Positions 16,545 to 25,570 of a stretch of 49,617 bases of DNA are shown piece by piece. The stretch comes from JABDCD01 sp964469525. Its GTDB lineage: Bacteria; Pseudomonadota; Alphaproteobacteria; Rickettsiales; SXRF01. The notes under the pieces were generated by a model. The model was not told where the DNA came from. It ran no database searches and saw only the letters and a list, made by a program, of their open reading frames with translations. The stretch covers positions 1-49,617 of the forward strand of contig CAYXYU010000014.1 in NCBI GenBank assembly GCA_964469525.1, given 5' to 3'. The translations under genes and the position numbers were made by a program. Positions within the stretch are counted from its first letter, which is position 1. Every line of letters starts with the position of its first letter.

Positions 16545-18419
16545 ATGACGGCAAAAAATACGGAAAAACATTCTTTTTCGGCGGAAATCAGCAAAGTCCT
16601 GCAGCTGATGATCCACTCCCTCTACACCAACCGCTCGATTTTCCTGCGTGAGCTCATCTCCAACGCCTCCGACGCCTGCGATAAGCTGCGCTACGAGGCC
16701 ATTACCCGCCCGGAGTTGACAAAAGATAATAATGATTTTAAGATCAATATCTTAATAGATAAGAAGAGCCGCATCCTGACCCTGAGCGATAACGGCATCG
16801 GCATGAGTAGGGAGGAGCTGGTGAACAACCTCGGCACCATCGCCAAGTCCGGCACCCAGGAATTTCTTTCCAAACTCACCGGCGACAGCAGGAAGGACAT
16901 GCCGCTGATCGGCCAGTTCGGGGTGGGGTTCTATTCCTCCTTCATGGTGGCCGACAAGGTGACGGTGATCTCCACCCGCGCCGGTAGCGATGAAAGCTGG
17001 CAATGGGAATCGAAGGGGGACGGCGAGTTTACCATCGGCAAAGCCGATCCTTCGCCGCGGGGCACGCGGATCATGCTGCAGCTGAAGGAAAGCGAGGACG
17101 AGTTCCTCGACAAGTTCCGCCTGCGCCACATCATTACCACCTATTCCGATCATATCTCCTTCCCCATTGCCATCACCGACGAGGAGGGCAATAGCGAAGT
17201 GGTCAACACTGCCTCGGCGTTGTGGATGCGCCCCAAGAGCGAGATCACCGCGGAGCAGTACAAGGAGTTCTACCACCATGTGGCGCATGCGCCCGACGAG
17301 CCGTGGCTCACCCTGCACAACAAGGCCGAGGGCAAGCTCGAATATACCAGCCTGTTGTTCATCCCCTCCGCCAAGCCGTTCGATCTGTTCCATCCCGACC
17401 GCAAGCGCCGCGTGAAGCTGTATGTGAAGCGCGTATTCATCACCGAGGAGAATGTGGATCTCATCCCGGCCTATATGCGCTTCCTGCGTGGGGTGGTGGA
17501 CTCCGAGGACCTGCCGCTCAACATCAGCCGCGAGACGCTGCAGCATAACCCGCTGATTACCAAGATCCGCGATGCGCTGGTCAAGCGCGTGCTCTCGGAA
17601 TTAAAGAAGAAAGCGGAGGCCGACGAGGCGGGCTATGTTGCCTTCTGGAAGAATTTCGGCCCGGTGCTGAAGGAAGGCTTATGCGAAGCGGTCAGCCCGC
17701 GTGAGCAGATACTGGAGGTGAGCCGCTTCCATTCCACAGCAACGGCGGGAGATGGTTTCACCAGCCTTGATGCTTATATCGGCCGCATGAAGGAAGGACA
17801 GGAGCATATCTTTTACCTGACCGGCGAGCATGTCGATTCCCTGCGCTCCAGCCCGCAGCTGGAGGGGTTTGCCAAGAAGGGCATCGAGGTGCTGCTGCTG
17901 ACTGACCATGTGGACGATTTCTGGGTCAACGTGGTGTTCGAGTATAAGGGGAGGAAGTTCAAGTCCGTTACCCGCGCCGATATCGATTTGGACAAGGTTG
18001 CGGGAGATACAAAAGAGGAGAAGAAGGAGGAAGAACCAAAGGCGGACGAGGCAAAAATTACCGCGCTCTTAGCCCGCATCCGCGCTATTCTCGGCGACAA
18101 AGTCAAGGATGTGCGTACCACCGGGAAGCTCACCTCGAGCGCCGTTTGTCTGGCGGTGGAGGAGGGGGCGATGGATTTCCGCCTCGAGCGTTTTCTCATC
18201 GAGCAGAAGCAGCTGGCCGCCGGGGCTGCCAAGATACTGGAGATCAACCCGGAGCATTCCATCATCAGGGCACTGGCCGAAAAGCCGGAGAACAAGATCG
18301 AAGACGTCATATGGCTGCTGTTCGACCAGGCGCGCATTCTGGAGGGCGAGGAAATCACCGATCCCGCCGGCTTCACCCGCCGCCTGCAGGCCTTCGTCGA
18401 GAAAGGGCTGGCGGCTTAA
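16545..18419 (+). CDS. htpG: Chaperone HtpG (Hsp90)
   Basis: This 624-residue bacterial Hsp90 is a homodimeric ATP-driven chaperone. The N-terminal GHKL ATPase shows RELISNASDACDKLRYE (residues 35-51), DNGIGM (82-87) and IGQFGVGFYSSFMVADKV (about 120-137). The middle domain has the catalytic-loop region DLPLNISRETLQHNP. A charged linker (KEEKKEEEPKADEAK, around 485-500) precedes the C-terminal dimerisation domain. The start at 16545 follows a GGGGAA site; an upstream ATG at 16503 would add 14 residues that do not resemble the family. It is transcribed away from the ankyrin gene. Confidence 0.97.
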   Translation: MTAKNTEKHSFSAEISKVLQLMIHSLYTNRSIFLRELISNASDACDKLRYEAITRPELTKDNNDFKINILIDKKSRILTLSDNGIGMSREELVNNLGTIAKSGTQEFLSKLTGDSRKDMPLIGQFGVGFYSSFMVADKVTVISTRAGSDESWQWESKGDGEFTIGKADPSPRGTRIMLQLKESEDEFLDKFRLRHIITTYSDHISFPIAITDEEGNSEVVNTASALWMRPKSEITAEQYKEFYHHVAHAPDEPWLTLHNKAEGKLEYTSLLFIPSAKPFDLFHPDRKRRVKLYVKRVFITEENVDLIPAYMRFLRGVVDSEDLPLNISRETLQHNPLITKIRDALVKRVLSELKKKAEADEAGYVAFWKNFGPVLKEGLCEAVSPREQILEVSRFHSTATAGDGFTSLDAYIGRMKEGQEHIFYLTGEHVDSLRSSPQLEGFAKKGIEVLLLTDHVDDFWVNVVFEYKGRKFKSVTRADIDLDKVAGDTKEEKKEEEPKADEAKITALLARIRAILGDKVKDVRTTGKLTSSAVCLAVEEGAMDFRLERFLIEQKQLAAGAAKILEINPEHSIIRALAEKPENKIEDVIWLLFDQARILEGEEITDPAGFTRRLQAFVEKGLAA

Positions 18420-18613
18420 TGGATGCATTATCAGTACCGGTTTTTGTTCTGTGGTTCGGCAGCTTCCTGCTCGTGCTCGTGCGCCTGATTCTGGCGCTGC
18501 CTGAATGTCGGCGCCGGAAATCCGTAGCGCCTTTGAAAAAGCCGGGCCTGATCCTGTTGCTATTATTTTTGCTCTATATACCGTTGGGAATATTCTTCGG
18601 CTGGGCAGCGTGA
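18419..18613 (+). CDS. Small two-helix membrane protein coupled to htpG
   Basis: This 64-residue protein has two hydrophobic segments (about 5-27 and 43-61) joined by a basic loop ECRRRKSVAPLKKPG, which by the positive-inside rule puts the loop in the cytoplasm with both ends outside. Its ATG shares one base with the htpG stop (TAATG), so translation is likely coupled. I do not recognise a family. A perfect hairpin follows three bases after its stop. It is shorter than most annotation cut-offs allow for, but coupling, composition and the terminator support it being real. Confidence 0.65.
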   Translation: MDALSVPVFVLWFGSFLLVLVRLILALPECRRRKSVAPLKKPGLILLLLFLLYIPLGIFFGWAA

Positions 18614-18616
18614 TTC

Positions 18617-18644
18617 CGTCATTCCCGCCTGCGCGGGAATGACG
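18617..18644 (+). terminator. Perfect 12-bp hairpin (single class A stem)
   Basis: CGTCATTCCCGC (18617-18628) pairs perfectly with GCGGGAATGACG (18633-18644) around a CTGC loop and is followed by TTTTC. It looks like one stem of the class A repeat used as an intrinsic terminator for the htpG operon. Confidence 0.75.
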
Positions 18645-18703
18645 TTTTCATTGACCCTTAATTTTTACCCGGTATAGAATCCCTTTATCACCCCCGAGGC
18701 GGC

Positions 18704-19720
18704 ATGATCCGAAAAACACTAACCTCCATTACCAATGCCCTGCGCAGGCCGCAGCAACCGGATTCCAGCATCAACCAGCTGCGCGACGAGATCGCCCTGC
18801 TGACCTCCTATTCCACCGACACCATCTACCGTCTGCGCTATGACACGATGAAATACGACTATGTCAGCCCGTCGGTCATCCGCCTCCTCGGTTACACGCA
18901 GGAGGAGATGCTGAAATCGAACATCCGCTCCATGATCCTGGAGACGCGCATCGTCGGCAACGCGCTGAAGCCCGTGGAATCCTTCGAGAAACTGGAAAGC
19001 GCCCGCAAGCGTGGCGATGTCAACAAGTGGCAGGCCGATTACCTCATGCGCACCAAGGACGGTGAGAAAATCTGGGTAGCCGACGTGTCCTATCCCTGGT
19101 TTGACGAAAAGGGAGCCATCATCGGATCGATCGGGAGTCTCCGCGATATCACCGACCGGGTCGAGTCCGAACTGCGCGCGCGCGAGGAGATGACGCGCAT
19201 GGCCAACACCGACATGCTGACCGGGCTGGCCTCGCGGCTCGTCTTTTTCACCCGGCTGGAGGACGAGCTGAAGCGCATCCGCCGCAGCCACAGCGATTTG
19301 TCGGTACTGCTGATCGACATGGATTACTTCAAGAACATCAACAACAATTACGGCCACCAGGTCGGCGACAAGGTGCTGCAGGGCGTCTCCCGCATCATCG
19401 CCTCCTGCCTGCGCGAGACCGACCTCGGCGCGCGCACCGGCGGCGAAGAGTTCAGCGTCATCCTGCCGGAAACCCCGGCCTCCGGCGCGTTCTGGGTGGC
19501 CGAGCGCATCCGCTCGGCGGTGGCCAAGGAAACCTTCGCGCTGGGCGAGGAGAATCACCTGTTCGGCTGCACGGTGTCGATCGGCGTCGCCTCGGCGCGG
19601 TTTGACCAGAATCTCGATGCCAACACCCTCTACCGCATCGCCGACCAACGCCTCTACATCGCCAAACACACCGGCCGCAACCAGGTCTCCATGGACGAAC
19701 TGGCCGAGGAGATGCATTGA
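18704..19720 (+). CDS. PAS-GGDEF diguanylate cyclase
   Basis: This 338-residue protein predicted to make cyclic di-GMP has no membrane helix and is therefore cytoplasmic. A PAS domain with PAC motif covers about residues 30-155 (IYRLRYDTMKYDYVSPSVIRLLGYTQEEML, then GSIGSLRDITDR). The GGDEF domain covers about 165-335, with active-site GGEEF at 246-250 and a product-inhibition site RETD at 237-240, exactly five residues upstream, so an active, feedback-inhibited enzyme is expected. The substrate loop LLIDMDYFKNINNNYGHQVGD is intact. It stands alone between the htpG terminator and a convergent hypothetical gene. With the flagellar block nearby, a role in the motile-sessile switch is a reasonable but unproven guess. 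Confidence 0.93.
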   Translation: MIRKTLTSITNALRRPQQPDSSINQLRDEIALLTSYSTDTIYRLRYDTMKYDYVSPSVIRLLGYTQEEMLKSNIRSMILETRIVGNALKPVESFEKLESARKRGDVNKWQADYLMRTKDGEKIWVADVSYPWFDEKGAIIGSIGSLRDITDRVESELRAREEMTRMANTDMLTGLASRLVFFTRLEDELKRIRRSHSDLSVLLIDMDYFKNINNNYGHQVGDKVLQGVSRIIASCLRETDLGARTGGEEFSVILPETPASGAFWVAERIRSAVAKETFALGEENHLFGCTVSIGVASARFDQNLDANTLYRIADQRLYIAKHTGRNQVSMDELAEEMH

Positions 19721-19721
19721 T

Positions 19722-20168
19722 TTAGCCGATGGACGGTGCCGAATCGTCTCTTTTTCTTTCCATCGGAGGCGCGGGCATGACTTTCTGGGAGATTGCCTGA
19801 GTGCCTTTTTCCATCAGGAATTTCGCGCAAGCCTGCTGACGCTCATCATCTCCCGGATAGGCATACGCGGCGATGCGCGCTGCGTCACCATCGATTGGCT
19901 GCCGCCGGTGCCGAATGCATAGCAAGTCGCGAATAGCCTGCTGCGCCCGGAAAGCTTCCTTTGGTGGCGTCCCTGTTTTGGATATGATATCCTTGCTTGT
20001 CTCGAATTCAGCGTTCATTCCGCGTGTATCCAGCAGCAGCTTGAAAAAATCTTGTAGCACCGCCTTGGCATTTTCGCCGGTACGCCCCTGCCATTCTCCC
20101 TTTACAAAACAGCGGTCCAGCATCGCCTGGTTATGCCCGGCGGGAATCCCATCATGAATTTGCGCCAT
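19722..20168 (-). CDS. Hypothetical protein, 148 residues
   Basis: I do not recognise this protein. It is soluble, helical and charged, with several Cys, and has no signal peptide or membrane segment. The C-terminal tail (PAPPMERKRDDSAPSIG) looks disordered. It starts four bases after the stop of the preceding gene (20173-20448), so the two are probably one operon. It is convergent with the diguanylate cyclase gene, with a one-base gap. The tight packing supports it being coding; the lack of any recognised motif keeps confidence moderate. Confidence 0.55.
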   Translation of the reverse strand: MAQIHDGIPAGHNQAMLDRCFVKGEWQGRTGENAKAVLQDFFKLLLDTRGMNAEFETSKDIISKTGTPPKEAFRAQQAIRDLLCIRHRRQPIDGDAARIAAYAYPGDDERQQACAKFLMEKGTQAISQKVMPAPPMERKRDDSAPSIG

Positions 20169-20172
20169 TCCA

Positions 20173-20448
20173 TTACCTGTTCATTATCCTCTGCCCCAGT
20201 GCCTGCGCCATGCGGGATGCCTTATCTGCTTCGACTTTCTCGGGATTCTGCAGATCCATGAAGGTCGTTCTGCTGGGAAAGCCGAGCGCGCTGCGGAATT
20301 GATGTGCTTTCATCCGGTTAATCTTTTCCATCTCCGCCAACAGTTCCTTGAACGTCATACCTTTGTCTCTGGCATACGCGAGCAATGCCCATCCCGTTTT
20401 TCCTTCCGGGAAGATGATCCGTGGCGTCTTATTGGAGGAAGGCATCAA
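20173..20448 (-). CDS. Hypothetical protein, 91 residues
   Basis: This small basic protein is not recognised. The predicted content is mostly helical: GWALLAYARDKGMTFKELLAEMEKINRMKAHQFRSALGF reads like a helix-turn-helix-sized bundle, and the C-terminus (ADKASRMAQALGQRIMNR) is another amphipathic helix. A DNA- or RNA-binding role would fit the size and charge but nothing proves it. It is the first gene of a probable two-gene operon with the 148-residue protein downstream, at the edge of the low-GC region. Confidence 0.55.
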   Translation of the reverse strand: MMPSSNKTPRIIFPEGKTGWALLAYARDKGMTFKELLAEMEKINRMKAHQFRSALGFPSRTTFMDLQNPEKVEADKASRMAQALGQRIMNR

Positions 20449-20695
20449 TCACCCCTTGGAGGGAATATTAGAGAGGTCGGCCTTAGTGAACGACTTCAGA
20501 CCAAGGCCGATTTACGCTTAATCGTATTATCGATACCACGAATAGCTTAATTCCGTTCGCTGCGCACCTTGTGAAACCGAAATTGATGTGACATTTTTGC
20601 ACATCGTTTCAAGCCTTCGTCAAATGCAATTCTTCTAGTGGACGACTTCAGAACCTGTATAAGAATCGTTATTTTACAAACAAGTACAGAATTTA
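20449..20695. other. Intergenic region, low GC, one hairpin
   Basis: I see no gene here. An inverted repeat TCGGCCTT/AAGGCCGA (20477-20484 and 20503-20510) could form a hairpin, and a 'CGACTTCAGA' motif occurs twice (within the hairpin loop and again near 20641). The rest is AT-rich. Confidence 0.5.
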
Positions 20696-22447
20696 TTATC
20701 TTGGAAAACAAGTAACCTTAATTGCCAAACCTGGACTTGGAACATCAGTTAAGTGATTACTATATTCACCATTTGCTTTTATTGTTTCCTCTACTTTCAC
20801 TACTTGCGGCGTTTCCGTATTCTGTTTACTTACCCAGTTACTATTAATGCTATTTTGTGAATGGCGTAAGCCGAAGCGAGTGATTCGATAGGTTTTTTGA
20901 TTGCCTTCTCCGTTTGTCGAGACCACAGGAGGTGCTATCCCGAACGTAGACGGATCTGGAGTAATAGAAAGACAATTTCCTGCTGTGGGAAACTCGTGGA
21001 ACGCTATACCTTCCATCGGCATAATATCGCCCCACGCTATGGCTGCACCAGGATCAGAATATACTTTTGCCAGACTAAGCGCATCCTGCGGCTTGGCGAT
21101 GCTAAATTTTAACTCCACAAATGCCGAAGGCTTATCGAGTTTTATAACCTGTTCAGAGGGAAAAACGGCATAAATGCGCCCGTGAATTTCGACGGGGCCA
21201 ATAGTGTCCACTGCTGGATTAATGTGATCATGAGCAACAAAGAACCGGAGATTCTTAGGGAGAAACGGCAAAGCTTTATGCACATTGCCGGAAATATCAT
21301 TTTGGTCTTTGCCAATTAATTCTGGAGCATAGCGTGATAAAAGCGGAATATGCGAGCCGGAGTATTCATCCGCTCCTGCGGCTGTCAGGAGTTGTACAAT
21401 ATCATTCTTGTCAGCAGTGGCAGCCGTGACTTTGGCCGTTTTTCCCCAATTATTCATCAGGGAAAAATCAGCTTTTGCGGCCAATAAGGCTTTGACATTT
21501 TCCGTTCTGCCATTCTGCGCTGCCAGCATTAATGGCGTATCGCCGTTATTCTCATCCTGGGCATTCACTGCTGCGCCATGAGATATGAGCAGCGCGATTC
21601 CAGATGGATCACCATTCTCTGCCGCCCAATGCAGCAAGGTAGTGCTCTTGGAATAGCGATCCATTACACTGGCATTGACCGCGAGACCGGCATCCAGGAA
21701 CTGCTTCATGATATCCGGCTTCGAGGTTGCTATGCGCCATGCCCAATTTACGGAAGAGCCTTGGGAAGGCTGTTGCGAGAGATCGTATTTTGCTCCTGCT
21801 TTCAGTAGCATCTTTACGACTTCGGATTTATCATCGCTAATTGCTTGCCAAAGCGCAGTATAGCCATGGCCATCGTTCATGTCATCTGGACCAACACCCG
21901 ATTTGAGTATGGCATCGATGATATCCAAGCGATTGAAGCGTGCGGCTTCAAGCAGAGGGGCATCATAGCCCTCCATATTGAATTTTGCGCCTGCGCTCTT
22001 TAGTTCTTCAAAAAGGCGCATCTGCTTAGTCCACAATGCCACCGCTAAAGGTGATCGTTGAACTTTAGAAGGATTTGGATCAGCTCCGGCCTGTAGGAGG
22101 AGCTTCAGCATTTCTATCCTGATGTTCTCATCCGCTTCCGTATTAGGATGCTCACTCCAGGAGTTGATAACTTTCAATATTGGCACCTGCTTGTTTGGAT
22201 CAGCGCCATGCTCAAGCAGTGTTTTTACCGCCGCAATCTTTTGCCATGCAATAGCATAAGTAAGCGGTGTATCCTCGCCTACCTGCTGATTGATGTCTGC
22301 GCCACGTTTTATGAGATCGTCGATTTTAGCAACATCGCCATTATACGCTGCCATAAATAGAGGAAAATCCTGCATGCGATAGGATTGATCCGCCCATCCT
22401 AAAGATGGAGCAAGGATCATTAGAAAAAATAAGTAAATTAGCTGCAT
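20696..22447 (-). CDS. Secreted ankyrin-repeat protein, low GC
   Basis: This 583-residue protein with a signal peptide (LIYLFFLMILAPSLGWA, cleaved before DQSYR) has an ankyrin domain from about residue 25 to 365 with some nine repeats. Examples are IDDLIKRGADINQQVGEDTPLTYAIA, VKTLLEHGADPN, VVKMLLKAGAKYD and IALLISHGAAVNAQDENNGDTPLMLAAQNGR. A non-ankyrin C-terminal half (about 380-583) is unassigned. Base composition is markedly AT-richer than the genome average of the window, which together with the ankyrin content suggests transfer, perhaps from a host-associated relative. It sits next to a tRNA gene, a common integration site, although no integrase or attachment repeats are visible. Confidence 0.85.
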   Translation of the reverse strand: MQLIYLFFLMILAPSLGWADQSYRMQDFPLFMAAYNGDVAKIDDLIKRGADINQQVGEDTPLTYAIAWQKIAAVKTLLEHGADPNKQVPILKVINSWSEHPNTEADENIRIEMLKLLLQAGADPNPSKVQRSPLAVALWTKQMRLFEELKSAGAKFNMEGYDAPLLEAARFNRLDIIDAILKSGVGPDDMNDGHGYTALWQAISDDKSEVVKMLLKAGAKYDLSQQPSQGSSVNWAWRIATSKPDIMKQFLDAGLAVNASVMDRYSKSTTLLHWAAENGDPSGIALLISHGAAVNAQDENNGDTPLMLAAQNGRTENVKALLAAKADFSLMNNWGKTAKVTAATADKNDIVQLLTAAGADEYSGSHIPLLSRYAPELIGKDQNDISGNVHKALPFLPKNLRFFVAHDHINPAVDTIGPVEIHGRIYAVFPSEQVIKLDKPSAFVELKFSIAKPQDALSLAKVYSDPGAAIAWGDIMPMEGIAFHEFPTAGNCLSITPDPSTFGIAPPVVSTNGEGNQKTYRITRFGLRHSQNSINSNWVSKQNTETPQVVKVEETIKANGEYSNHLTDVPSPGLAIKVTCFPR

Positions 22448-22560
22448 AACCTACCGCAGTTATCTGAATATGATCTTATTTGTGTATATAGATCGGCGTG
22501 GCATTCGATTAATAATTTCAGAACCTAAGAATGATTGTTTTTACTAGATTTTTAGAAAAA

Positions 22561-22637
22561 TGGTCGGAGTGAGAGGATTCGAACCTCCGGCCCCTACGTC
22601 CCGAACGTAGTGCTCTACCAGGCTGAGCTACACTCCG
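22561..22637 (-). tRNA. tRNA-Pro (anticodon CGG)
   Basis: The minus strand reads as a full 77-base cloverleaf: acceptor CGGAGTG pairs with CACTCCG, followed by discriminator A and an encoded CCA (22563-22561). The D-arm contains AGCTCAGCCTGGTAGAGC, the anticodon stem CTACG/CGTAG encloses loop TTCGGGA giving anticodon CGG, and the T-arm has GGTTCGAATCC. The 5' base is at 22637. Confidence 0.97.
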
Positions 22638-22710
22638 ATGGCTGGCGAAAAGAAGGGTACCCTTATAACCACTTGGGACGGGTCGCGCAACAGGAACCTA
22701 TGTTATTGAA

Positions 22711-23718
22711 TTAATACGCCCGGCTGGCGCAGAAATCGACCACGTCGAGCAGGGCGGAGCGGGCAGAGCCGGGGCGGAAGTGGTTCATGGCTTGGCGGGC
22801 CTTGGCGCAATAGCGCTCGGCCATGGCGATGGTCTGGCCGATGGCGTCGTATTTCTGCATATGTAGCAGCGCTTCCTCGAAATCCCCCGCCTGCTGCTTC
22901 ATCTCGGCCAGGGTGCGGATCCAAAAGACTTTCTCCTCCTGGCTGCCGGCGTTATAGGCGAGGATGACCGGTAGGGTGATCTTGCCCTCGCGGAAATCAT
23001 CGCCGACGGTTTTGCCGAGCAGCTTCTGGTCGGCAGAATAATCCAGCGCGTCGTCGATCAGCTGGAAGGCGAGGCCGATATATATGCCGTATTCGCGCAG
23101 CGGGTCCTGCCATGCGTCGCTGCCGGTAATGACGGCGCCCAGCTCGCAGGCGGCGGAGAACAGCACGGCGGTTTTCGAAGAGATGACCTGCAGGTACATT
23201 TCGATAGGAGTTTCCGGCTGGCCCTCGGTCATCAGCTGCATCACCTCGCCTTTGGCGATGATGGCTGCTGCGTCGGAAAGAATCTTCAGCACCTTCAGCG
23301 AGCCGTCCGCTACCATCAGCTGGAAGGCCTGCGACAGCAGGAAATCCCCGACCAGCACACTCGACTTGTTGCCGAAGATATCGTTGGCGGTGGCGAGCCC
23401 GCGCCGTAGCTTGCTTTCGTCAACCACGTCGTCATGCAACAGCGTCGCGGTGTGGATGAACTCGACTGCCGCCGCAAGCGCCAGGTGGCGTTGGCCTTCA
23501 TAGCCGCATAGCTGCGCCGCTGCCAGTGTCAGCGCCGGGCGGATGCGCTTGCCGCCGGAATTGATGATATGCCTGGCGACATCGTGGATGAGAGGGATGT
23601 CCCTCTTGATGCGCCCGAGGATGACTTCATCGACGCGTTTCAGGTCTTCGCCGATAAGCTCATATAGCGCGTCGAGCGACGCAGTTTTGGATTCAGCTAG
23701 GGGGGCAGCCTGGGTCAT
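22711..23718 (-). CDS. ispB: Long-chain polyprenyl diphosphate synthase
   Basis: This 335-residue trans-prenyltransferase makes the ubiquinone side chain (octa- to decaprenyl-PP). GGKRIRPAL is at about residues 55-63, the first Asp motif DDVVD at 96-100 in the context HTATLLHDDVVDESKLRRG, and the second DDALD at 222-226. The small residue (Ala91) five positions before the first Asp pair is typical of long-chain enzymes, in contrast with Tyr in the ispA product at 2029-3009. It stands alone between tRNA-Pro and the flagellar block. The exact chain length cannot be read from sequence. Confidence 0.93.
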   Translation of the reverse strand: MTQAAPLAESKTASLDALYELIGEDLKRVDEVILGRIKRDIPLIHDVARHIINSGGKRIRPALTLAAAQLCGYEGQRHLALAAAVEFIHTATLLHDDVVDESKLRRGLATANDIFGNKSSVLVGDFLLSQAFQLMVADGSLKVLKILSDAAAIIAKGEVMQLMTEGQPETPIEMYLQVISSKTAVLFSAACELGAVITGSDAWQDPLREYGIYIGLAFQLIDDALDYSADQKLLGKTVGDDFREGKITLPVILAYNAGSQEEKVFWIRTLAEMKQQAGDFEEALLHMQKYDAIGQTIAMAERYCAKARQAMNHFRPGSARSALLDVVDFCASRAY

Positions 23719-23762
23719 AGGCTAACTATGTACGAAGATTTCTGTTAAAAATACAGTCCTAT

Positions 23763-25559
23763 TTACACGGTTACCTTCCCCAGCATATGGGTCATGACCT
23801 CTTCCATGGGCCGCACCGGGAATTCCCTGACCGCCTGGAAAGTGAGGCTGCCCCTGTAGCCGGTGATCTCCCCGGCGTCGTTGTAAATGCGCAGTATATC
23901 CCGCTGCACCTCGTCGGGAAGGCGGGTCAGGCTGCGCACCACCAGGTCGAACTCCAGCGCCTCCGGGCGCTTGCGCACGAAACCGTCCATCTGCATCTCG
24001 CCGAGCTGCGTCAACTCCATCTCGATCACGAAGCGCGTATCCTCGCTCTTTTTATCCCGCTGCTGACTGCTGCGTTCACGGTCGCGCTTGACGAACAGCC
24101 GCACCTGGTGCAGCTCACCTCCCACCGCCACAGGGAAAAACAGCGTCTGCCACTGCTGCGCCGGCGGTTCGGCGAACTGGCGCGAAAGCGTCATGAACTC
24201 GGCCGATGCCTTGCGCACCAGCGCCTCGTGCCCGGTTGCCTCCAGCCACTGCACATGGCGCTCGCCCAACCAGTTTCGAAAGTCGCCGCCGCGCAGGGCA
24301 GAGATGAACAGCATCAGCCCGACCGGCATGTTCTGTGGGGCGGTGTTATTCGGCAGTCCGCTCGGCGGTGACAGCCATGGCATGGCGGGGTGCACGAAGT
24401 TAAGGCGCGATTCGGCGGTATGCTCCCTGAGCAGCCCGAGTATGTCCTGCAGGGATGCCCAGTGGCGGGTCAGTTCGGTCACAGGGGCAGGAGCGGCATT
24501 ATCCGTCGACGCATTCGGAGGAATGAGTTGTATGATTTGCAGCGAAATCCGGCTGCCGATGGCAGGCGCTGCCTGCGGCGGCAGGCGCAACACGCCAGCC
24601 GGTGTCTCTACCAGTGACTCGCCGGTTGGCTCATGCGCAATCACGGTAGCGGTTACGGTCTGTCCGGGTTGCAATAGTACGGGGGGCGGCGTAGCCGATG
24701 CAGTGACGGAGGGGCGTACGACGCTTGCCGAAGGAATAGCGGCAGGTGGTGCGGCGGCGGGAATGATGGAGACCGGCATGGTGGGTGCCGTGGGTATGGA
24801 TGGAGTGGTTCCGGCAGGTAATGGCGGTGCGGTGACGGCGGTGGAAGGCGTTGGGCTAGCCGTGACCGGGGACAGGGGGACGCCGGTGGCTTTGGCATAG
24901 GCGGAATAGTGTGCCGGGCTGGCCGAAGTCTTCGGATCTGGGGGGAGAGGCGGCGCGGCGGCCAGCAACAGCTCGTCCGGCACGTTTGAGGGGGGCGGGA
25001 TAACCTGCAGGACCGTTAGCGTTACCTGTGTACCAGTCGGTGGCACGACCGGTGCGCCGGCGGGCGGCGGCGGAGCGGCGATCAGCGTACCGGTGACGGT
25101 GAGCGGCGAAGCGGCAAGGGTGACGGCGGATGGAACGGGACGCGGGGTGGTGGCGATTGCGGCAGGCGCTGCCCGCGGCGGCTGGGGTGCCAGATGCTGG
25201 CTCAGGATGACTTCCGGTTCCTGCGCGAAGGAGGACTGCGCGGCGGCCACTTCCGGCGGCTGGCCGTTGACCGACAATATGTGTGCGAGTGTACCTGAGG
25301 CATGGCTCTCGATGCGGATGACCACTTCGCTGCCGATGCGCAGGAAGAACGGGCTGGAAAAGGTGATATCACCGCGGTCAGTGCGCAGTACCGGATTGCC
25401 TGCAGCGTCACGATTGATGATAAAACCGGAGAGTACTGTGCCGGGCGGCAGGCTGACCAGATTTCCCGCATGCGACGGTGCGCCGGGAGAGCCTTGTGAC
25501 GACGGCACCCCCTGCACCGTCTGGCCGGGCAAGATGGTTATGAGGCGGAGATCTGCCAT
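23763..25559 (-). CDS. Pro/Ala-rich protein, FliK-like hook-length control candidate
   Basis: This 598-residue protein has three parts. An N-terminal region (1-110) has a beta-rich look (PPGTVLSGFIINRDAAGNPVLRTDRGDITF). A long low-complexity Pro/Ala/Thr stretch covers about 110-345. A conserved-looking C-terminal domain lies at about 470-598 (WQTLFFPVAVGGELHQVRLFVKRDRE, then MELTQLGEMQMDGFVRKRPEALEFDLVVRS). FliK proteins have a variable Pro-rich ruler region and a C-terminal domain with 'LGxVxVxL'-type strands; LGEMQMDG fits that position. It is last in the minus-strand flagellar cluster. The assignment rests on architecture and place, not on a clear motif. Confidence 0.55.
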   Translation of the reverse strand: MADLRLITILPGQTVQGVPSSQGSPGAPSHAGNLVSLPPGTVLSGFIINRDAAGNPVLRTDRGDITFSSPFFLRIGSEVVIRIESHASGTLAHILSVNGQPPEVAAAQSSFAQEPEVILSQHLAPQPPRAAPAAIATTPRPVPSAVTLAASPLTVTGTLIAAPPPPAGAPVVPPTGTQVTLTVLQVIPPPSNVPDELLLAAAPPLPPDPKTSASPAHYSAYAKATGVPLSPVTASPTPSTAVTAPPLPAGTTPSIPTAPTMPVSIIPAAAPPAAIPSASVVRPSVTASATPPPVLLQPGQTVTATVIAHEPTGESLVETPAGVLRLPPQAAPAIGSRISLQIIQLIPPNASTDNAAPAPVTELTRHWASLQDILGLLREHTAESRLNFVHPAMPWLSPPSGLPNNTAPQNMPVGLMLFISALRGGDFRNWLGERHVQWLEATGHEALVRKASAEFMTLSRQFAEPPAQQWQTLFFPVAVGGELHQVRLFVKRDRERSSQQRDKKSEDTRFVIEMELTQLGEMQMDGFVRKRPEALEFDLVVRSLTRLPDEVQRDILRIYNDAGEITGYRGSLTFQAVREFPVRPMEEVMTHMLGKVTV

Positions 25560-25570
25560 ATCTTACTTTT

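Noticed and set aside
18719..19717. A 332-residue minus-strand frame opposite the diguanylate cyclase
   Set aside because: The GGEEF and I-site motifs lie on the plus strand; the opposite frame mirrors codon bias only.
20449..22700. A prophage or integrative island at tRNA-Pro
   Set aside because: Low GC and tRNA proximity are suggestive, but there is no integrase, no phage gene and no visible repeat of the tRNA end.
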